Shown: piece by piece, positions 27,487-36,752 of the stretch | Layout: each line of letters starts with the position of its first letter | Numbering within the stretch: the stretch's first letter is position 1 | Assembly: GCA_937995335.1 (NCBI GenBank) | Contig: CALKIH010000053.1 | Coordinates: forward strand, 1 to 64,000 | Direction: 5' to 3' | Origin: UBA2357 sp002344625 | GTDB lineage: Bacteria > Pseudomonadota > Gammaproteobacteria > Burkholderiales > Rhodocyclaceae | DNA: 64,000 nt | Program-made: the position numbers and the translations under genes | The notes under the pieces: generated by a model | Told to the model about the DNA's origin: nothing | The model's input: the letters and a program-made list of their open reading frames with translations, nothing else | Database searches by the model: none

Positions 27487-28098
27487 TCAGCGCGTCATCG
27501 GCAGCGCGGCCCCCATCAGCGCGAACATGCCACCGCACACCCGATTGAATCGCCTGCCGGCGCGTGCGAGCAACGGCCGGATACGGTGTGCCATGCGTGC
27601 CAGCAGATACTCGACCAGGCACTCGACGATCGCAAAGGTGGCTGCCATGACCACGAACTGCCCGAACAGCTCACGGTGCGGATCGATGAACTGCGGCAGG
27701 AAGGCGCCATAGAACAGCAACACCTTCGGATTCGAGACTGCAGCCAGCAAGCCCTGCCGAAACAGCGCCGCCCCGCCGGCAACGGCCCCGCTTGCCGATC
27801 CATGCAGTTGCAGCGGGGCTGCGCGCCAGAGCTGAATGCCCAGCCAGATGAGATAAGCCCCGCCAATCCATTTCAGCACGGTGAGCGCGCCCGCCGAGGC
27901 CTGCAGCAAGGCACCGATGCCCAACATCGATAACGCGATCAGCGCAACGAAACCGACTGCGCCTCCCGCAACCGTGAATAGCGCCTTGCGATGACCATGC
28001 AACGCACCATGGGTAAGCGCGAGCAGGCTGTTCGGACCGGGGGTCAGCGACAAGCCGACCACCGCGACGAGATAGATCAGCCATACATGCATCGCCAT
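27487..28098 (-). CDS. LysE/RhtB family amino-acid exporter
   Basis: A 203-residue inner-membrane protein of the LysE/RhtB family with about six membrane segments and the family motif LSLTPGPNSLLALTHGALHG near the N-terminus; later KWIGGAYLIWLGIQLWR and NPKVLLFYGAFLPQF. These proteins export amino acids such as threonine or homoserine lactones; the substrate is not readable. The ATG at 28098 has a GGAG ribosome-binding site eight bases upstream; the ATG at 28092 is an alternative. Confidence 0.9.
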   Translation of the reverse strand: MAMHVWLIYLVAVVGLSLTPGPNSLLALTHGALHGHRKALFTVAGGAVGFVALIALSMLGIGALLQASAGALTVLKWIGGAYLIWLGIQLWRAAPLQLHGSASGAVAGGAALFRQGLLAAVSNPKVLLFYGAFLPQFIDPHRELFGQFVVMAATFAIVECLVEYLLARMAHRIRPLLARAGRRFNRVCGGMFALMGAALPMTR

Positions 28099-28293
28099 CG
28101 GGAGCTCCACGGACACGCTTGAGATGGCTGAAGTGTATCCGCGCCCGAGAGCACAGTGGGTGCTCCGCCACAAAAACCACACTGGAGCAAGCTTCGCCGG
28201 CAGCCGATGCGGACACCATCACGGCAGCGGGCCACTGCGGTCCGTCGGGTCACGGCGACCGTCCGCGCCTGGACCACGCGCGGCGCGATGGTT

Positions 28294-28725
28294 TCAGAGC
28301 AATTCGGAGATATCGTTGCGGCGCTCGAGTTCGGCCTCGAATGCGACCATCTCCGGTCCCAGGGCATCACGCGAAGACACCATCCCGACGGGCCGGTCGT
28401 TTTCGACCACCGGCATGTGCCGGAACCCACCCTCGAACATCTGGTGGAGCGCGTGGCCGAGTTGGGCGTCGGCAGAAATCGATTGCGGATTGGCAGTCAT
28501 CACCGCAGACAAAGGCGTTCGATCGGGATCGAGGCCTGCGGCGAGCACACGGTTGAGCGCATCACGCTCGGTGAAAATACCCACCAGGCGATCACTCTCG
28601 GTGATCATGATCGACCCCACATGTGCCTGTGCCATCTTGCGCGCCGCTTCGAGCACGCTGAGGCCGGGTGCTGCGGTCACGATCTTCTGATTGCCGATGA
28701 CCTGGCTGATTTTACGGGAAGGCAT
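28294..28725 (-). CDS. Two-CBS-domain protein
   Basis: A 143-residue protein made of a tandem pair of CBS domains: residues about 5-65 (QKIVTAAPGLSVLEAARKMAQAHVGSIMI ... GIFTERDALNRVL) and about 70-130 (TANPQSISADAQLGHALHQMFEGG ... VGMVSSRDALG). Such stand-alone pairs bind adenine nucleotides and usually regulate partner proteins. No partner is evident nearby. A possible operator (GTATTC-AA-GAATAC at 28793-28806) lies about 70 bases upstream. Confidence 0.88.
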   Translation of the reverse strand: MPSRKISQVIGNQKIVTAAPGLSVLEAARKMAQAHVGSIMITESDRLVGIFTERDALNRVLAAGLDPDRTPLSAVMTANPQSISADAQLGHALHQMFEGGFRHMPVVENDRPVGMVSSRDALGPEMVAFEAELERRNDISELL

Positions 28726-28792
28726 GATGGGTCTCCTCTGTTGTGGCGCTGCCCCGAACTGCACAAGCAAGTCATTCGTGTCTTGGCTGCGG

Positions 28793-28806
28793 GTATTCAA
28801 GAATAC
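28793..28806. promoter_or_regulatory. Short inverted repeat upstream of the CBS gene
   Basis: GTATTC-AA-GAATAC, 6-bp arms with a 2-base centre, 68 bases before the CBS gene start in the gap to the threonine aldolase gene. The surrounding 28,740-28,860 is less G+C-rich than average. It could be an operator; support is limited to the symmetry. Confidence 0.25.
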
Positions 28807-28867
28807 AACAACTTCGTTTTCAGTATCATTTCGATATCCCTTTGTCGTGATCCACGAACAAAGACCG

Positions 28868-29914
28868 CTAGGCCGCCAGCGCGCGCCCGATATCATCTGC
28901 CAGCGCATCGACGGCGGCCTCGGTGCTGGCCCACGAGCACATGAAACGGGCGCCCCCTCCGATGAACGTATAGAACACCCAGCCAGCGGTGCGCAAGGAC
29001 GCCAGCGCGGATTCGGGCAGGTTCACAAACACGCCGTTCGCTTCGGTCGGCAACAGCATCTCGGCTCCAGGCATGCGACTGATCCGCTCTGACAGCCGGC
29101 GCGCCATCGCGTTGGCGTGGGATGCATGCTTCAGCCACACGTCCCCTTCCAGCATCGCCAGCCACGGCGCCGACAAGAAGCGCATCTTCGATGCCAACTG
29201 CCCGGCCTGCTTGCAGCGGTAAGCGAATTCCTCGCCCAGTGCGCGATCGAAGAACACGATGGCCTCGCCGACCGGCAAACCCATCTTGGTGCCGCCGAAG
29301 CAGAGCACATCGACACCCGCCCGCCAGCTGATGTCCGCCGGCGCGCAGCCGAGCGCGGCCACCGCATTGGCGAAACGGGCGCCGTCCATATGCACCTTCA
29401 GACCATGTTCGTGCGCAAGCCGGGCAAGCCCCGCGACTTCTCCGGTCTGATAGATCGTGCCAAGCTCAGTGCTCTGGGTGAGCGTGACGACACGCGGACG
29501 CGGATAGTGAACATCGGTGCGACGGGTGATCACATCCTCCACCCCCCGGGCGGTCAATTTGCCCTGCCGCTGAGGGGACGGCAACAGCTTGGAACCATTC
29601 GAAAAAAACTCGGGGGCGCCGCATTCGTCGGTTTCCACATGGGCCGTATCGGCGCATATGACCGCCTGGTAGGATTGGCACAACGACGCCAACGCAAGCG
29701 AATTGGCCGCAGTGCCATTGAACACGAAGAACACTTCACAATCGGTGTCGAACACGTCCCGCAGGCGATCGCAGACCGTTCGTGTGAGATCATCGTTGCC
29801 GTATGACGGCACGAAGCCATGGTTCCCGGCGTTGAACGCCGCGAGCGCCTCCGGACATAGTCCCGCCGTGTTGTCGCTGGAAAACTGGATCTTGAAGCCG
29901 CCGTCATCAAGCAT
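28868..29914 (-). CDS. ltaE: Low-specificity L-threonine aldolase
   Basis: A PLP enzyme that cleaves threonine to glycine and acetaldehyde. The 348-residue protein opens MLDDGGFKIQFSSDNTAGLCPEA, then GTAANSLALASLCQSYQAV, HMDGARFANAVAAL and the PLP-lysine motif CFGGTKMGLPVGEA. All family motifs are present. The in-frame extension to 29980 is not conserved-looking, so I chose the ATG at 29914. It is divergent from the large GGDEF-EAL gene across 221 bases. Confidence 0.92.
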   Translation of the reverse strand: MLDDGGFKIQFSSDNTAGLCPEALAAFNAGNHGFVPSYGNDDLTRTVCDRLRDVFDTDCEVFFVFNGTAANSLALASLCQSYQAVICADTAHVETDECGAPEFFSNGSKLLPSPQRQGKLTARGVEDVITRRTDVHYPRPRVVTLTQSTELGTIYQTGEVAGLARLAHEHGLKVHMDGARFANAVAALGCAPADISWRAGVDVLCFGGTKMGLPVGEAIVFFDRALGEEFAYRCKQAGQLASKMRFLSAPWLAMLEGDVWLKHASHANAMARRLSERISRMPGAEMLLPTEANGVFVNLPESALASLRTAGWVFYTFIGGGARFMCSWASTEAAVDALADDIGRALAA

Positions 29915-30085
29915 GTTCGGTATCCTGGATCGGAGGGTGATTGCCCGGTCGCGCGATGGTAGTCTTGCACGAATCCGCAAATCAACTGCAGCAGCGGCCT
30001 TCGGCTCGCCCGGCGCCGAACCGATGGCCGGCCACGCGCAGTGCCCCGAATTGTTTTCAGCACGCCAGAATTCGCACGGACAGTA

Positions 30086-30097
30086 ATCGTATACGAT
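30086..30097. promoter_or_regulatory. Perfect 12-bp palindrome upstream of the GGDEF-EAL gene
   Basis: ATCGTATACGAT lies 39 bases before the GTG start of the GGDEF-EAL gene, within an AT-richer patch (30,077-30,110). Flanking AGT (30082-30084) and ACT (30098-30100) add imperfect symmetry. The position fits an operator or promoter overlap. Confidence 0.35.
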
Positions 30098-30135
30098 ACT
30101 AAAGTAACAGAACTGGAACCTCCCCGGACACCCTC

Positions 30136-33057
30136 GTGGCCCTCACCGACAAGGCAAGAACAGTCCCACGGGTGCACCTCTTCGGCACCCTGTTCATCGT
30201 CGCGGCGCTCACCATTGCCCTCGCGAGCTTCTTTTCGTGGCAACAGATCGCCGAGCATCGGACCACGCTCGAGCGTCTGGAGCAGGTTCTGGTCGGACAG
30301 CTCGAAGAGCGGCTGACGTCCGAAATGCAATCGGCCAAACAGCATCTGCAGTTCGTGCGCTCGCGCACCGAGTCGGTGCTGAAGCAGCATATATCCGACA
30401 AGGTAGACTTGGCCCTGCAGATCGCCGAGAGCATTCACGCCCGCGCCGCAGCCCAGTCGCCCCCCGACGAGATCGGGCGCCAGATCGTGGAAACCCTTCG
30501 GCCCATCCGCTTCTTCGATGATCGCGGGTATTTCTTCATCGACGACATGGCCGGGCGCTTCATCCTGCTGCCGACCGCGCCGCAGTTCGAAGGCCAACTG
30601 GCCCCCGACAACCGCGACGACACTGGCCATCCGATCATGCAGGGCCTGATCGACGCGGCGCGCAAACCACCGGGCGAAGGCTATTCGAAGTACCGCTGGT
30701 ATCGTCCCGACGATCCGCTCCGGATGGCGGACAAGCTCGCCTACGTACGTCATTTCGCCCCCTACGACTGGCTGATCGGCACGGGCGACTACACCTACGA
30801 GTGGGAACGCGTGCAACAGCGGGACGCGCTCGCCGGCCTCCGCTCGATGCGCTTTGGCCGCAGTGGCTACGTCGCGGTGCTCGACCACGATGGGCGGACG
30901 CTGCTGTTTCCGGCCGACCCGAGCATCGAGGGCCGCCTCTTCAGCGAACTCGCGCCCCCGCAGCTCGACGCGGTACGGGAAATTTACGAGAAAGCACGAT
31001 CCGGCGGCGGATTCATCCATTACCAATGGCCACGTGCGGACAGCGACGGCGGTCTGGCAAACAAGCTGGCCCGCGTCGAAGTGACCGAACCATGGGGCTG
31101 GATCCTGATCGTGACGGTGTTCGAGGACGATGTGAAAGGCGCCCTCGACCACGAACTGAGCCGCTACGAAGCGGCGAGCCATCGGAGCCTGGTCAATCTC
31201 GGCCTCACCGTAGCGGCAGCGGTGCTCGCCGCGCTGGCGGCGGCCGTACTGTTTTCGCGCTGGTCGGGGCGTCTGTTCAACGCCTATCATCTCGAGAATC
31301 AGGCGCAGCGCGAGGCCCTGCGCCAGCAGGCAGCCGAATTGCGCGAGAGCGAGAGCAAGCTCAACGTCATTCTCGACAGCGTCGAGGCCTATATCTACAT
31401 CAAGGGCACCGACTATCGCTACCAGTATGCCAACCGCCGGACCTGCGAGCTTTTCGGCTGTCACCCCGAAGACGTGCTCGGTCGCGGCGACGCAGCCTTC
31501 TTCGATGCCCGAAGCGTCCAGGCATTGCATGCCAACGACCGTCTGGTGATCGAAGCGGGAGAGCGGGTCGCGGCCGAGGAACTCAACACCGACGTGTACG
31601 GCGCGGCCACCCGTGCCTACCTGTCGATCAAGATTCCGCTACGCCGCGAAAGCGGCGAGATCTACGCCCTGTGCGGCATTTCGACCGACATCACCCAGCG
31701 CAAAGCAATGGAGGACGAGATCCGCCAGCTCGCGTTCTACGACCCCCTCACCCACCTGCCCAACCGCCGCCTGTTGATCGACCGGCTGCAGCAACTGCTC
31801 GCGACCAATGCGCGTGCCTCGCAACATGGCGCCTTGCTGTTCATCGATCTGGATAATTTCAAGACGCTCAACGACACCCTTGGCCATGACAAGGGCGACA
31901 TCCTGCTGCAACAGGTTGCCGCGCGCCTGGTGACGTGCGTGCGCGAAGGCGACACGGTCGCCCGGCTTGGCGGCGACGAGTTCGTGATCATGCTCAGGAG
32001 CCTCGGGAGCGTGGCCGCGGACGCGGCGGCGCACACCAAGCAGGTCGGTGAAAAGGTTCTCGAACGCCTCGGACAACCCTTCCTGATCGACAGCCTCACG
32101 CACTTCAGCACGGCGAGCGTCGGGGCCACCGTCTTCACCGGCCGCGAGCACAGCGTCGAAGACCTGCTCAAGCAGGCCGACCTCGCCATGTACCAGGCGA
32201 AATCGGCCGGCCGCAACACCCTGCGCTTCTTCGACCCCGAGATGCAGGCGGCCCTCAGCGCCCGCGCCACCCTCGAAGCCGACATGCGGCTGGGGGTGGA
32301 GCAAAACCAGTTTGTACTGTTTTACCAGCCACAGGTCGATCAGCACGGCACGCTCATCGGCACCGAGGCGCTCGTGCGCTGGCAGCACCCCGAGCGCGGC
32401 CTGCTGAGCCCGGGCACGTTCATTCCGCTCGCCGAAGACTCCGGCCTGATCCTGCCGCTCGGCGCCTGGGTGCTGGAGAACGCCTGCACGCAACTGAGCA
32501 TCTGGAACCGCCAGCCCGACACCCGTCATCTGACGCTCGCAGTCAACGTCAGCGCCCGCCAGTTCAGGCAGCACGACTTTGCCGAAGGGGTTCTCGCGAC
32601 ACTGGCACGCACCGGGGCTGCCCCCGGGCGGCTCAAGCTCGAACTGACCGAAAGCCTGCTGCTGGCCGACGTCGACGACTCGATCGCCAAGATGAGCATC
32701 CTGAAGGCACAGGGCGTGAGCTTCTCGCTCGACGATTTCGGGACCGGCTACTCGTCGCTCGCCTATCTCAAGAGCCTGCCGATCGATCAGCTCAAGATCG
32801 ACCGCTCGTTCGTGCGCGATCTACTGACCGACCCCAACGATGCCGCCATCGCGCGTGCGATCGTGACCCTCGCGGGCAGCCTCGGCCTGACGGTGATCGC
32901 CGAAGGCGTCGAAACCGCCGAGCAGCGCGACTGCCTGGCGCAACAAGGCTGCAACACCTACCAGGGCTACTACTTCGGCTGTCCGATGCCCGCCGATCAG
33001 TTGTGCTTGGTGCCGAAGATCTTGTCCCCCGCGTCGCCCAGGCCAGGAATGATGTAG
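30136..33057 (+). CDS. Membrane Cache-PAS-GGDEF-EAL signalling protein
   Basis: A 973-residue c-di-GMP enzyme. A membrane segment at about 15-35 is followed by a periplasmic region with two sCache-like modules (DRGYFFIDDMAGRFILLP; SGYVAVLDHDGRTLLFP) and a second membrane segment near 351-375. A PAS domain (about 404-530) comes next, then GGDEF (about 535-705) with intact LGGDEF (about 611-616) and an inhibitory-site RxxD (REGD) five residues before it. An EAL domain follows, with TEALVRW (about 742), the ELTESLL and DDFGTGYSSL motifs and KIDRSFV. Both cyclase and phosphodiesterase motifs are intact. The start is a GTG. The last 20 codons overlap the convergent upp gene by 61 bases. Confidence 0.92.
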   Translation: MALTDKARTVPRVHLFGTLFIVAALTIALASFFSWQQIAEHRTTLERLEQVLVGQLEERLTSEMQSAKQHLQFVRSRTESVLKQHISDKVDLALQIAESIHARAAAQSPPDEIGRQIVETLRPIRFFDDRGYFFIDDMAGRFILLPTAPQFEGQLAPDNRDDTGHPIMQGLIDAARKPPGEGYSKYRWYRPDDPLRMADKLAYVRHFAPYDWLIGTGDYTYEWERVQQRDALAGLRSMRFGRSGYVAVLDHDGRTLLFPADPSIEGRLFSELAPPQLDAVREIYEKARSGGGFIHYQWPRADSDGGLANKLARVEVTEPWGWILIVTVFEDDVKGALDHELSRYEAASHRSLVNLGLTVAAAVLAALAAAVLFSRWSGRLFNAYHLENQAQREALRQQAAELRESESKLNVILDSVEAYIYIKGTDYRYQYANRRTCELFGCHPEDVLGRGDAAFFDARSVQALHANDRLVIEAGERVAAEELNTDVYGAATRAYLSIKIPLRRESGEIYALCGISTDITQRKAMEDEIRQLAFYDPLTHLPNRRLLIDRLQQLLATNARASQHGALLFIDLDNFKTLNDTLGHDKGDILLQQVAARLVTCVREGDTVARLGGDEFVIMLRSLGSVAADAAAHTKQVGEKVLERLGQPFLIDSLTHFSTASVGATVFTGREHSVEDLLKQADLAMYQAKSAGRNTLRFFDPEMQAALSARATLEADMRLGVEQNQFVLFYQPQVDQHGTLIGTEALVRWQHPERGLLSPGTFIPLAEDSGLILPLGAWVLENACTQLSIWNRQPDTRHLTLAVNVSARQFRQHDFAEGVLATLARTGAAPGRLKLELTESLLLADVDDSIAKMSILKAQGVSFSLDDFGTGYSSLAYLKSLPIDQLKIDRSFVRDLLTDPNDAAIARAIVTLAGSLGLTVIAEGVETAEQRDCLAQQGCNTYQGYYFGCPMPADQLCLVPKILSPASPRPGMM

Positions 33058-33629
33058 CCGATCTCGTTCAGGTGGCTGTCGATGCTGGCAGTGTAGATCT
33101 CGACATCCGGGTGGCGCTCGCCCATCAGCCGGATACCCTCGGGTGCCGCCACCAGCACCAACGCCTTGATATGGCCGCAGCCATTACGCTTGAGCATGTC
33201 GACGGTGGCCGCAAGCGAACCGCCGGTTGCAAGCATCGGGTCGATCACCAGCGCCATGCGTTCGCCCAGATGACCCACGAACTTTTCGAAATAGGGTGCG
33301 GGTTGCAGCGTTTCTTCATTGCGCGCGATACCGACCACGCTCACCTTGGCGCTCGGAATCATGTCGAGCACGCCTTCCAGCATCCCCAGGCCGGCCCGCA
33401 GAATAGGCACTACGGTGACCTTCTTGCCCTTGAGCTGATCCACCTCCACCGGCCCCGCCCAGCCCTCGATCACGACCTTCTCGAGCGGAAAATCCTTGCA
33501 GGCCTCGTAGGCGAGCAGGCGCGCAAGCTCTGAAGTGAGTTCCCGAAACTTCTTGGTGCTGATTCCGGCTTCGCGCATCAAACCGATCTTGTGTCGGACG
33601 AGCGGATGGTTGATCTGTTGAATCGGCAT
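32997..33629 (-). CDS. upp: Uracil phosphoribosyltransferase
   Basis: Upp salvages uracil to UMP with PRPP. The 210-residue protein starts MPIQQINHPLVRHKIGLMR and has the PRPP motif VIDPMLATGGSLAATVDML and the C-terminal uracil-binding YIIPGLGDAGDKIFGTK. Length is normal. Its 3' end overlaps the convergent GGDEF-EAL gene. It is divergent from hpt across 112 bases, placing two salvage phosphoribosyltransferases back to back. Confidence 0.96.
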   Translation of the reverse strand: MPIQQINHPLVRHKIGLMREAGISTKKFRELTSELARLLAYEACKDFPLEKVVIEGWAGPVEVDQLKGKKVTVVPILRAGLGMLEGVLDMIPSAKVSVVGIARNEETLQPAPYFEKFVGHLGERMALVIDPMLATGGSLAATVDMLKRNGCGHIKALVLVAAPEGIRLMGERHPDVEIYTASIDSHLNEIGYIIPGLGDAGDKIFGTKHN

Positions 33630-33741
33630 GGCGCAGTATTCCAGCAAAGTCGGGACATGCGTGAGTTTAACCGCAAGCTCGACGCTACGTGCGTCCGCTA
33701 CAATACCCACCCGCCTCGAGCCCAACCGGAAATCTCAGCGC

Positions 33742-34299
33742 ATGAAGACAGACTTGCAGGAACTCATCCGCGCGCGCGAAGAAGCCGACTGCCTCGCCGA
33801 CGCGGACGTCGTCGAAGCCGCACTCGACCGTATGGCCGCGGAGATCACCACGGCCCTCGGTCATACCAATCCGATCGTCTATGCGGTCATGAACGGGGGG
33901 CTGATTCTCGGCGGCCGGATCCTGACCCGCCTGCCTTTTCCACTCGAAGTCGCCTACCTGCATGCCACCCGTTACGGGCACGCCCTGCAGGGCACCCTGC
34001 TCGACTGGCGCGTACGCCCGACCCAGGATCTGCGCGGTCGCACCGTACTGGTGCTGGACGACATCCTCGACGAAGGCCACACCCTGGCTGCGATCATCGA
34101 ATACCTCAAGAACGAGGGGGCACGCGACGTCTACAGCGCAGTCCTCACCCACAAGGTCCACGACCGCAAGGCCTACCCCGGCATGCGCGCGGATTTCACC
34201 GGCCTCGACGTCGCCGACCGCTTCTTGTTCGGCTGTGGCATGGATTACAAAGGTTACTGGCGTAATGCGCCGGGGATTTATGCGGTGAAGGGGTTATAG
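33742..34299 (+). CDS. hpt: Hypoxanthine-guanine phosphoribosyltransferase
   Basis: A purine-salvage enzyme converting hypoxanthine or guanine to IMP or GMP. The 185-residue protein has VMNGGLILGGRIL, the PRPP-binding VLVLDDILDEGHTLAAI and the C-terminal FLFGCGMDYKGYWRN. The ATG at 33742 gives MKTDLQELIRAREEADCL; longer upstream frames are not supported. TACAAT at 33699-33704 may be part of its promoter. It converges on the nucleotidyltransferase gene of the HPr-rel-A cassette, 55 bases away. Confidence 0.92.
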   Translation: MKTDLQELIRAREEADCLADADVVEAALDRMAAEITTALGHTNPIVYAVMNGGLILGGRILTRLPFPLEVAYLHATRYGHALQGTLLDWRVRPTQDLRGRTVLVLDDILDEGHTLAAIIEYLKNEGARDVYSAVLTHKVHDRKAYPGMRADFTGLDVADRFLFGCGMDYKGYWRNAPGIYAVKGL

Positions 34300-34354
34300 C
34301 CGGCACCGCCCAAACACCGCGTCCGGGCCGGGAGCACGGCACGTGCCCGCCCCG

Positions 34355-35485
34355 TCAGTGCTGCTTCGGCGCGGGCCGATCGACCGGCCGTCCCTGAATC
34401 CCCAGCCAACCCCTGATTGCTTTCCGCCCGAGGTGGCGCACCAAGAGCATCGGCGGCATGCGCAGCCAATGCGCACGTGCATAGATCAACCAGCGCGCAA
34501 GTCCTGTCAGGGGCTCATTGAGCGCGGGATGCATGGGGCGCAAGGCCAACCGATAAGCCCGCATCAGCAACTGGGCGGCACTACCGTCCGGGTGCCATTG
34601 CGCAAGTCGAGCACTTACAAAAGGCGGAATCGGCGTATCCAACAACTCTGCAGTGAAATGACAAGCGAAATACAATGGCCTAGTCAGTTGCAGCGCTTGT
34701 GCGCGCTCCAGTAACTCGCGCCATGACTGCTCGGGGCCGACCGTCCGCAGCATTGCATCGATATCGAACAAATCTCGAAATCCGTGTGTCAGCTCGCCCT
34801 CGTAGAACAAGTGGGTTGCGCTATGCAACAGCATGTCATGCGGCGCCAAAACGTATACCCCGGGAAAGGACGCGCACTCGAGCGCCGCGGCCAACATACG
34901 CTGTGGGTCAGGGCGTGCTCTCGCCGTCTCGGGCAATATGCGGTGGTGAACATCGAGAACGGTGCCGCGCTGTATATGGATCATCGGCGGCAGTTCATGC
35001 ATCCACTCGCGATAGTAGCGCTGGTCATAAGCATCGTCGATGGCGTTGATCCAGCCCTCCCGCATCAGGAGCGACTCGAGTTCACCCAACTGGCGCTTGT
35101 CGATCAGGATGTCGATATCACCAAACGCCCGACCCTGGGCAAAACCGAGATTCGTCGCGAAATACGCGGCCCCCTTGAGCAAGGTGAGTCTCAGCCCGCG
35201 CTCGGAGCATACCGCGGCAAGCTCCTCGATTTCGAACGCCGCATTGACCTGCTGTCGCCGGTAGAGCAACAAAGCACCGGCAAGGTGTCTCTGAACCGGC
35301 TCAGGGAGACGGTCGATTACACCCGCAGCTTCAGCTACGCACGCTAACCGAGCGATCAAGTCGCTCCGCCGCGCAAGCGGCAGGAGCAGATCCCATTGTG
35401 CGAGGGTAAACGACTCAAGATCCCGGGGATCGCGTACCGCGCGTACCAAATCGCGCAGCGACGGCGGCAGGCTGCCCCCACTCAC
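34355..35485 (-). CDS. NTP_transf_5-type nucleotidyltransferase of the HPr-rel-A cassette
   Basis: A 376-residue protein of the nucleotidyltransferase superfamily. The core is KGAAYFATNLG (about 104-114) followed by the metal-binding Asp pair in FGDIDILID (about 121-129), and later VLDVHHRILPET. The family is often found next to HprK-related kinases and PqqD-like proteins. The acceptor is unknown; related enzymes in lasso-peptide clusters modify the phosphorylated peptide. It is the last gene of the minus-strand cassette, and its ATG overlaps the kinase stop by four bases. Confidence 0.8.
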   Translation of the reverse strand: MSGGSLPPSLRDLVRAVRDPRDLESFTLAQWDLLLPLARRSDLIARLACVAEAAGVIDRLPEPVQRHLAGALLLYRRQQVNAAFEIEELAAVCSERGLRLTLLKGAAYFATNLGFAQGRAFGDIDILIDKRQLGELESLLMREGWINAIDDAYDQRYYREWMHELPPMIHIQRGTVLDVHHRILPETARARPDPQRMLAAALECASFPGVYVLAPHDMLLHSATHLFYEGELTHGFRDLFDIDAMLRTVGPEQSWRELLERAQALQLTRPLYFACHFTAELLDTPIPPFVSARLAQWHPDGSAAQLLMRAYRLALRPMHPALNEPLTGLARWLIYARAHWLRMPPMLLVRHLGRKAIRGWLGIQGRPVDRPAPKQH

Positions 35486-36408
35486 GCGATCAGGCCCGGT
35501 TCAGCCGCCAACCGATCAAAAACCGCAATCGCGTCGTTCAGGCTGCCATATTCGAACACGAAGCCTTGGGCGCGACCGACGACTCCGCCCAGCGCATCAA
35601 ACCCAGCGCGTCCGTGCACATTGTAGTTGAAGGCATTCGCAATCAAGGTCCGGAAGGTGTCCGGTCTCGTTACCGGCGTCATCGTTGGGTGTGCATCGCG
35701 CTTGAAACGCGGCGCAATCACCCAGTCGATACGCGCCGGTACGCCGATGGCGTCTATCGCATCGACGGGTGCAGGCAGAAAGGCGATTGCACCCTTCTTC
35801 GTATCCGGAATGACGGGCCCGAGTCGAGCTTCAGGCAGAAAACGCGCGATCACGTCGATCGACTCGTTCTTGAGCGAAACAGGCCTAGCCAGTCCGTGGA
35901 CAAACCCTGTTTGCGGGTCGATCAGGGTCAACTCATCCGACAGTAAACGCCAGCCGCGATATGCGAGGGCCGCAGTGAGCGTGCTCTTCCCCGACCCCGG
36001 CGGCGCCGGCAACACGACGGCCCGATCGCCGCGTGCGAGCACGGCGCCATGCAGTATCAAAAAACGATGAGCATGGCTTGCGACACACCAGTTCAAGCCC
36101 CACTCGAACAAGGCATGCGTCTGCGCACGCGGAAGCGAAAAGAACGGCGCGATACCGTCCATCTCAAACCTGACCTGAGGTCGTACCCACCGACGCAACC
36201 CAGTTGAGCGCCGCAACTGCACATGAAAGTCTGAGAACTCTGGTTCGCGCACAAAACGAGAATCGGCGTAGATAGATGTAAGTATTCCGCCAAGCTCGGC
36301 CAAATCTGATCCGATTCTTACTATGAAAGGGCCGCTCTTCAAGCCAAGGGCATTTTGGTCGAGCAGCGCACCCGCGGCCCCGGCATCCAAGGATGACAAG
36401 CGACTCAT
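35482..36408 (-). CDS. HprK-related kinase A
   Basis: A 308-residue kinase-like protein. The C-terminal half holds Walker A APPGSGKST (about 135-143) and LLSDELTLID (about 156-164), as in the HprK/PEP-carboxykinase fold. It lacks the EVRGLGI signature of true HprK, and its N-terminus is unlike HprK_N. This fits the HprK-related kinase A family of the HPr-rel-A system. HprK-like kinases in lasso-peptide clusters phosphorylate the precursor; whether this one acts on a protein or peptide is inference. It overlaps the PqqD-like gene upstream (ATGA) and the nucleotidyltransferase downstream. Confidence 0.8.
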   Translation of the reverse strand: MSRLSSLDAGAAGALLDQNALGLKSGPFIVRIGSDLAELGGILTSIYADSRFVREPEFSDFHVQLRRSTGLRRWVRPQVRFEMDGIAPFFSLPRAQTHALFEWGLNWCVASHAHRFLILHGAVLARGDRAVVLPAPPGSGKSTLTAALAYRGWRLLSDELTLIDPQTGFVHGLARPVSLKNESIDVIARFLPEARLGPVIPDTKKGAIAFLPAPVDAIDAIGVPARIDWVIAPRFKRDAHPTMTPVTRPDTFRTLIANAFNYNVHGRAGFDALGGVVGRAQGFVFEYGSLNDAIAVFDRLAAEPGLIA

Positions 36409-36752
36409 GTTAACGAATGCTCGGCGATAACCTGTTCTCGGATATCCATCAGATCCGAGTGAAGAGTCGCCCAATTGGTTTCCATGACCGACGTACCGAA
36501 CCGCGCGAGCATCCAGTCACGCAGTGACGCACAATCCGGGGGAGGCGTTTCGTGCAAAAGATATTGGAGGCCAAGCGCCATAGGACGCTCGAGAATGACC
36601 GTACGTGAGGTTTTATCCAGAAAAACAGCGCCGCCGTCTTCCCAGATAAGCAAGGGCAACGTTGCCGTCAACGAAGGGATACCCCTGCGTCCGCGACTTA
36701 CTTCACGATTCCAGTACTGGTCAGGTAAGACACGATTTCGGCCTCTGACCAT
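36405..36752 (-). CDS. PqqD-like protein of the HPr-rel-A cassette
   Basis: Up to 115 residues. The segment LPLLIWEDGGAVFLDKTSRTVILERPMALGLQYLL matches the PqqD pattern (a strand pair for a self-product, then a helix), and a helical C-terminus follows. PqqD-type domains bind leader peptides of ribosomally made, modified peptides (RRE function). I place the start at the ATG at 36752, which overlaps the 210-residue gene by 55 bases; a shorter protein is possible. The stop overlaps the kinase start. Confidence 0.65.
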   Translation of the reverse strand: MVRGRNRVLPDQYWNREVSRGRRGIPSLTATLPLLIWEDGGAVFLDKTSRTVILERPMALGLQYLLHETPPPDCASLRDWMLARFGTSVMETNWATLHSDLMDIREQVIAEHSLT

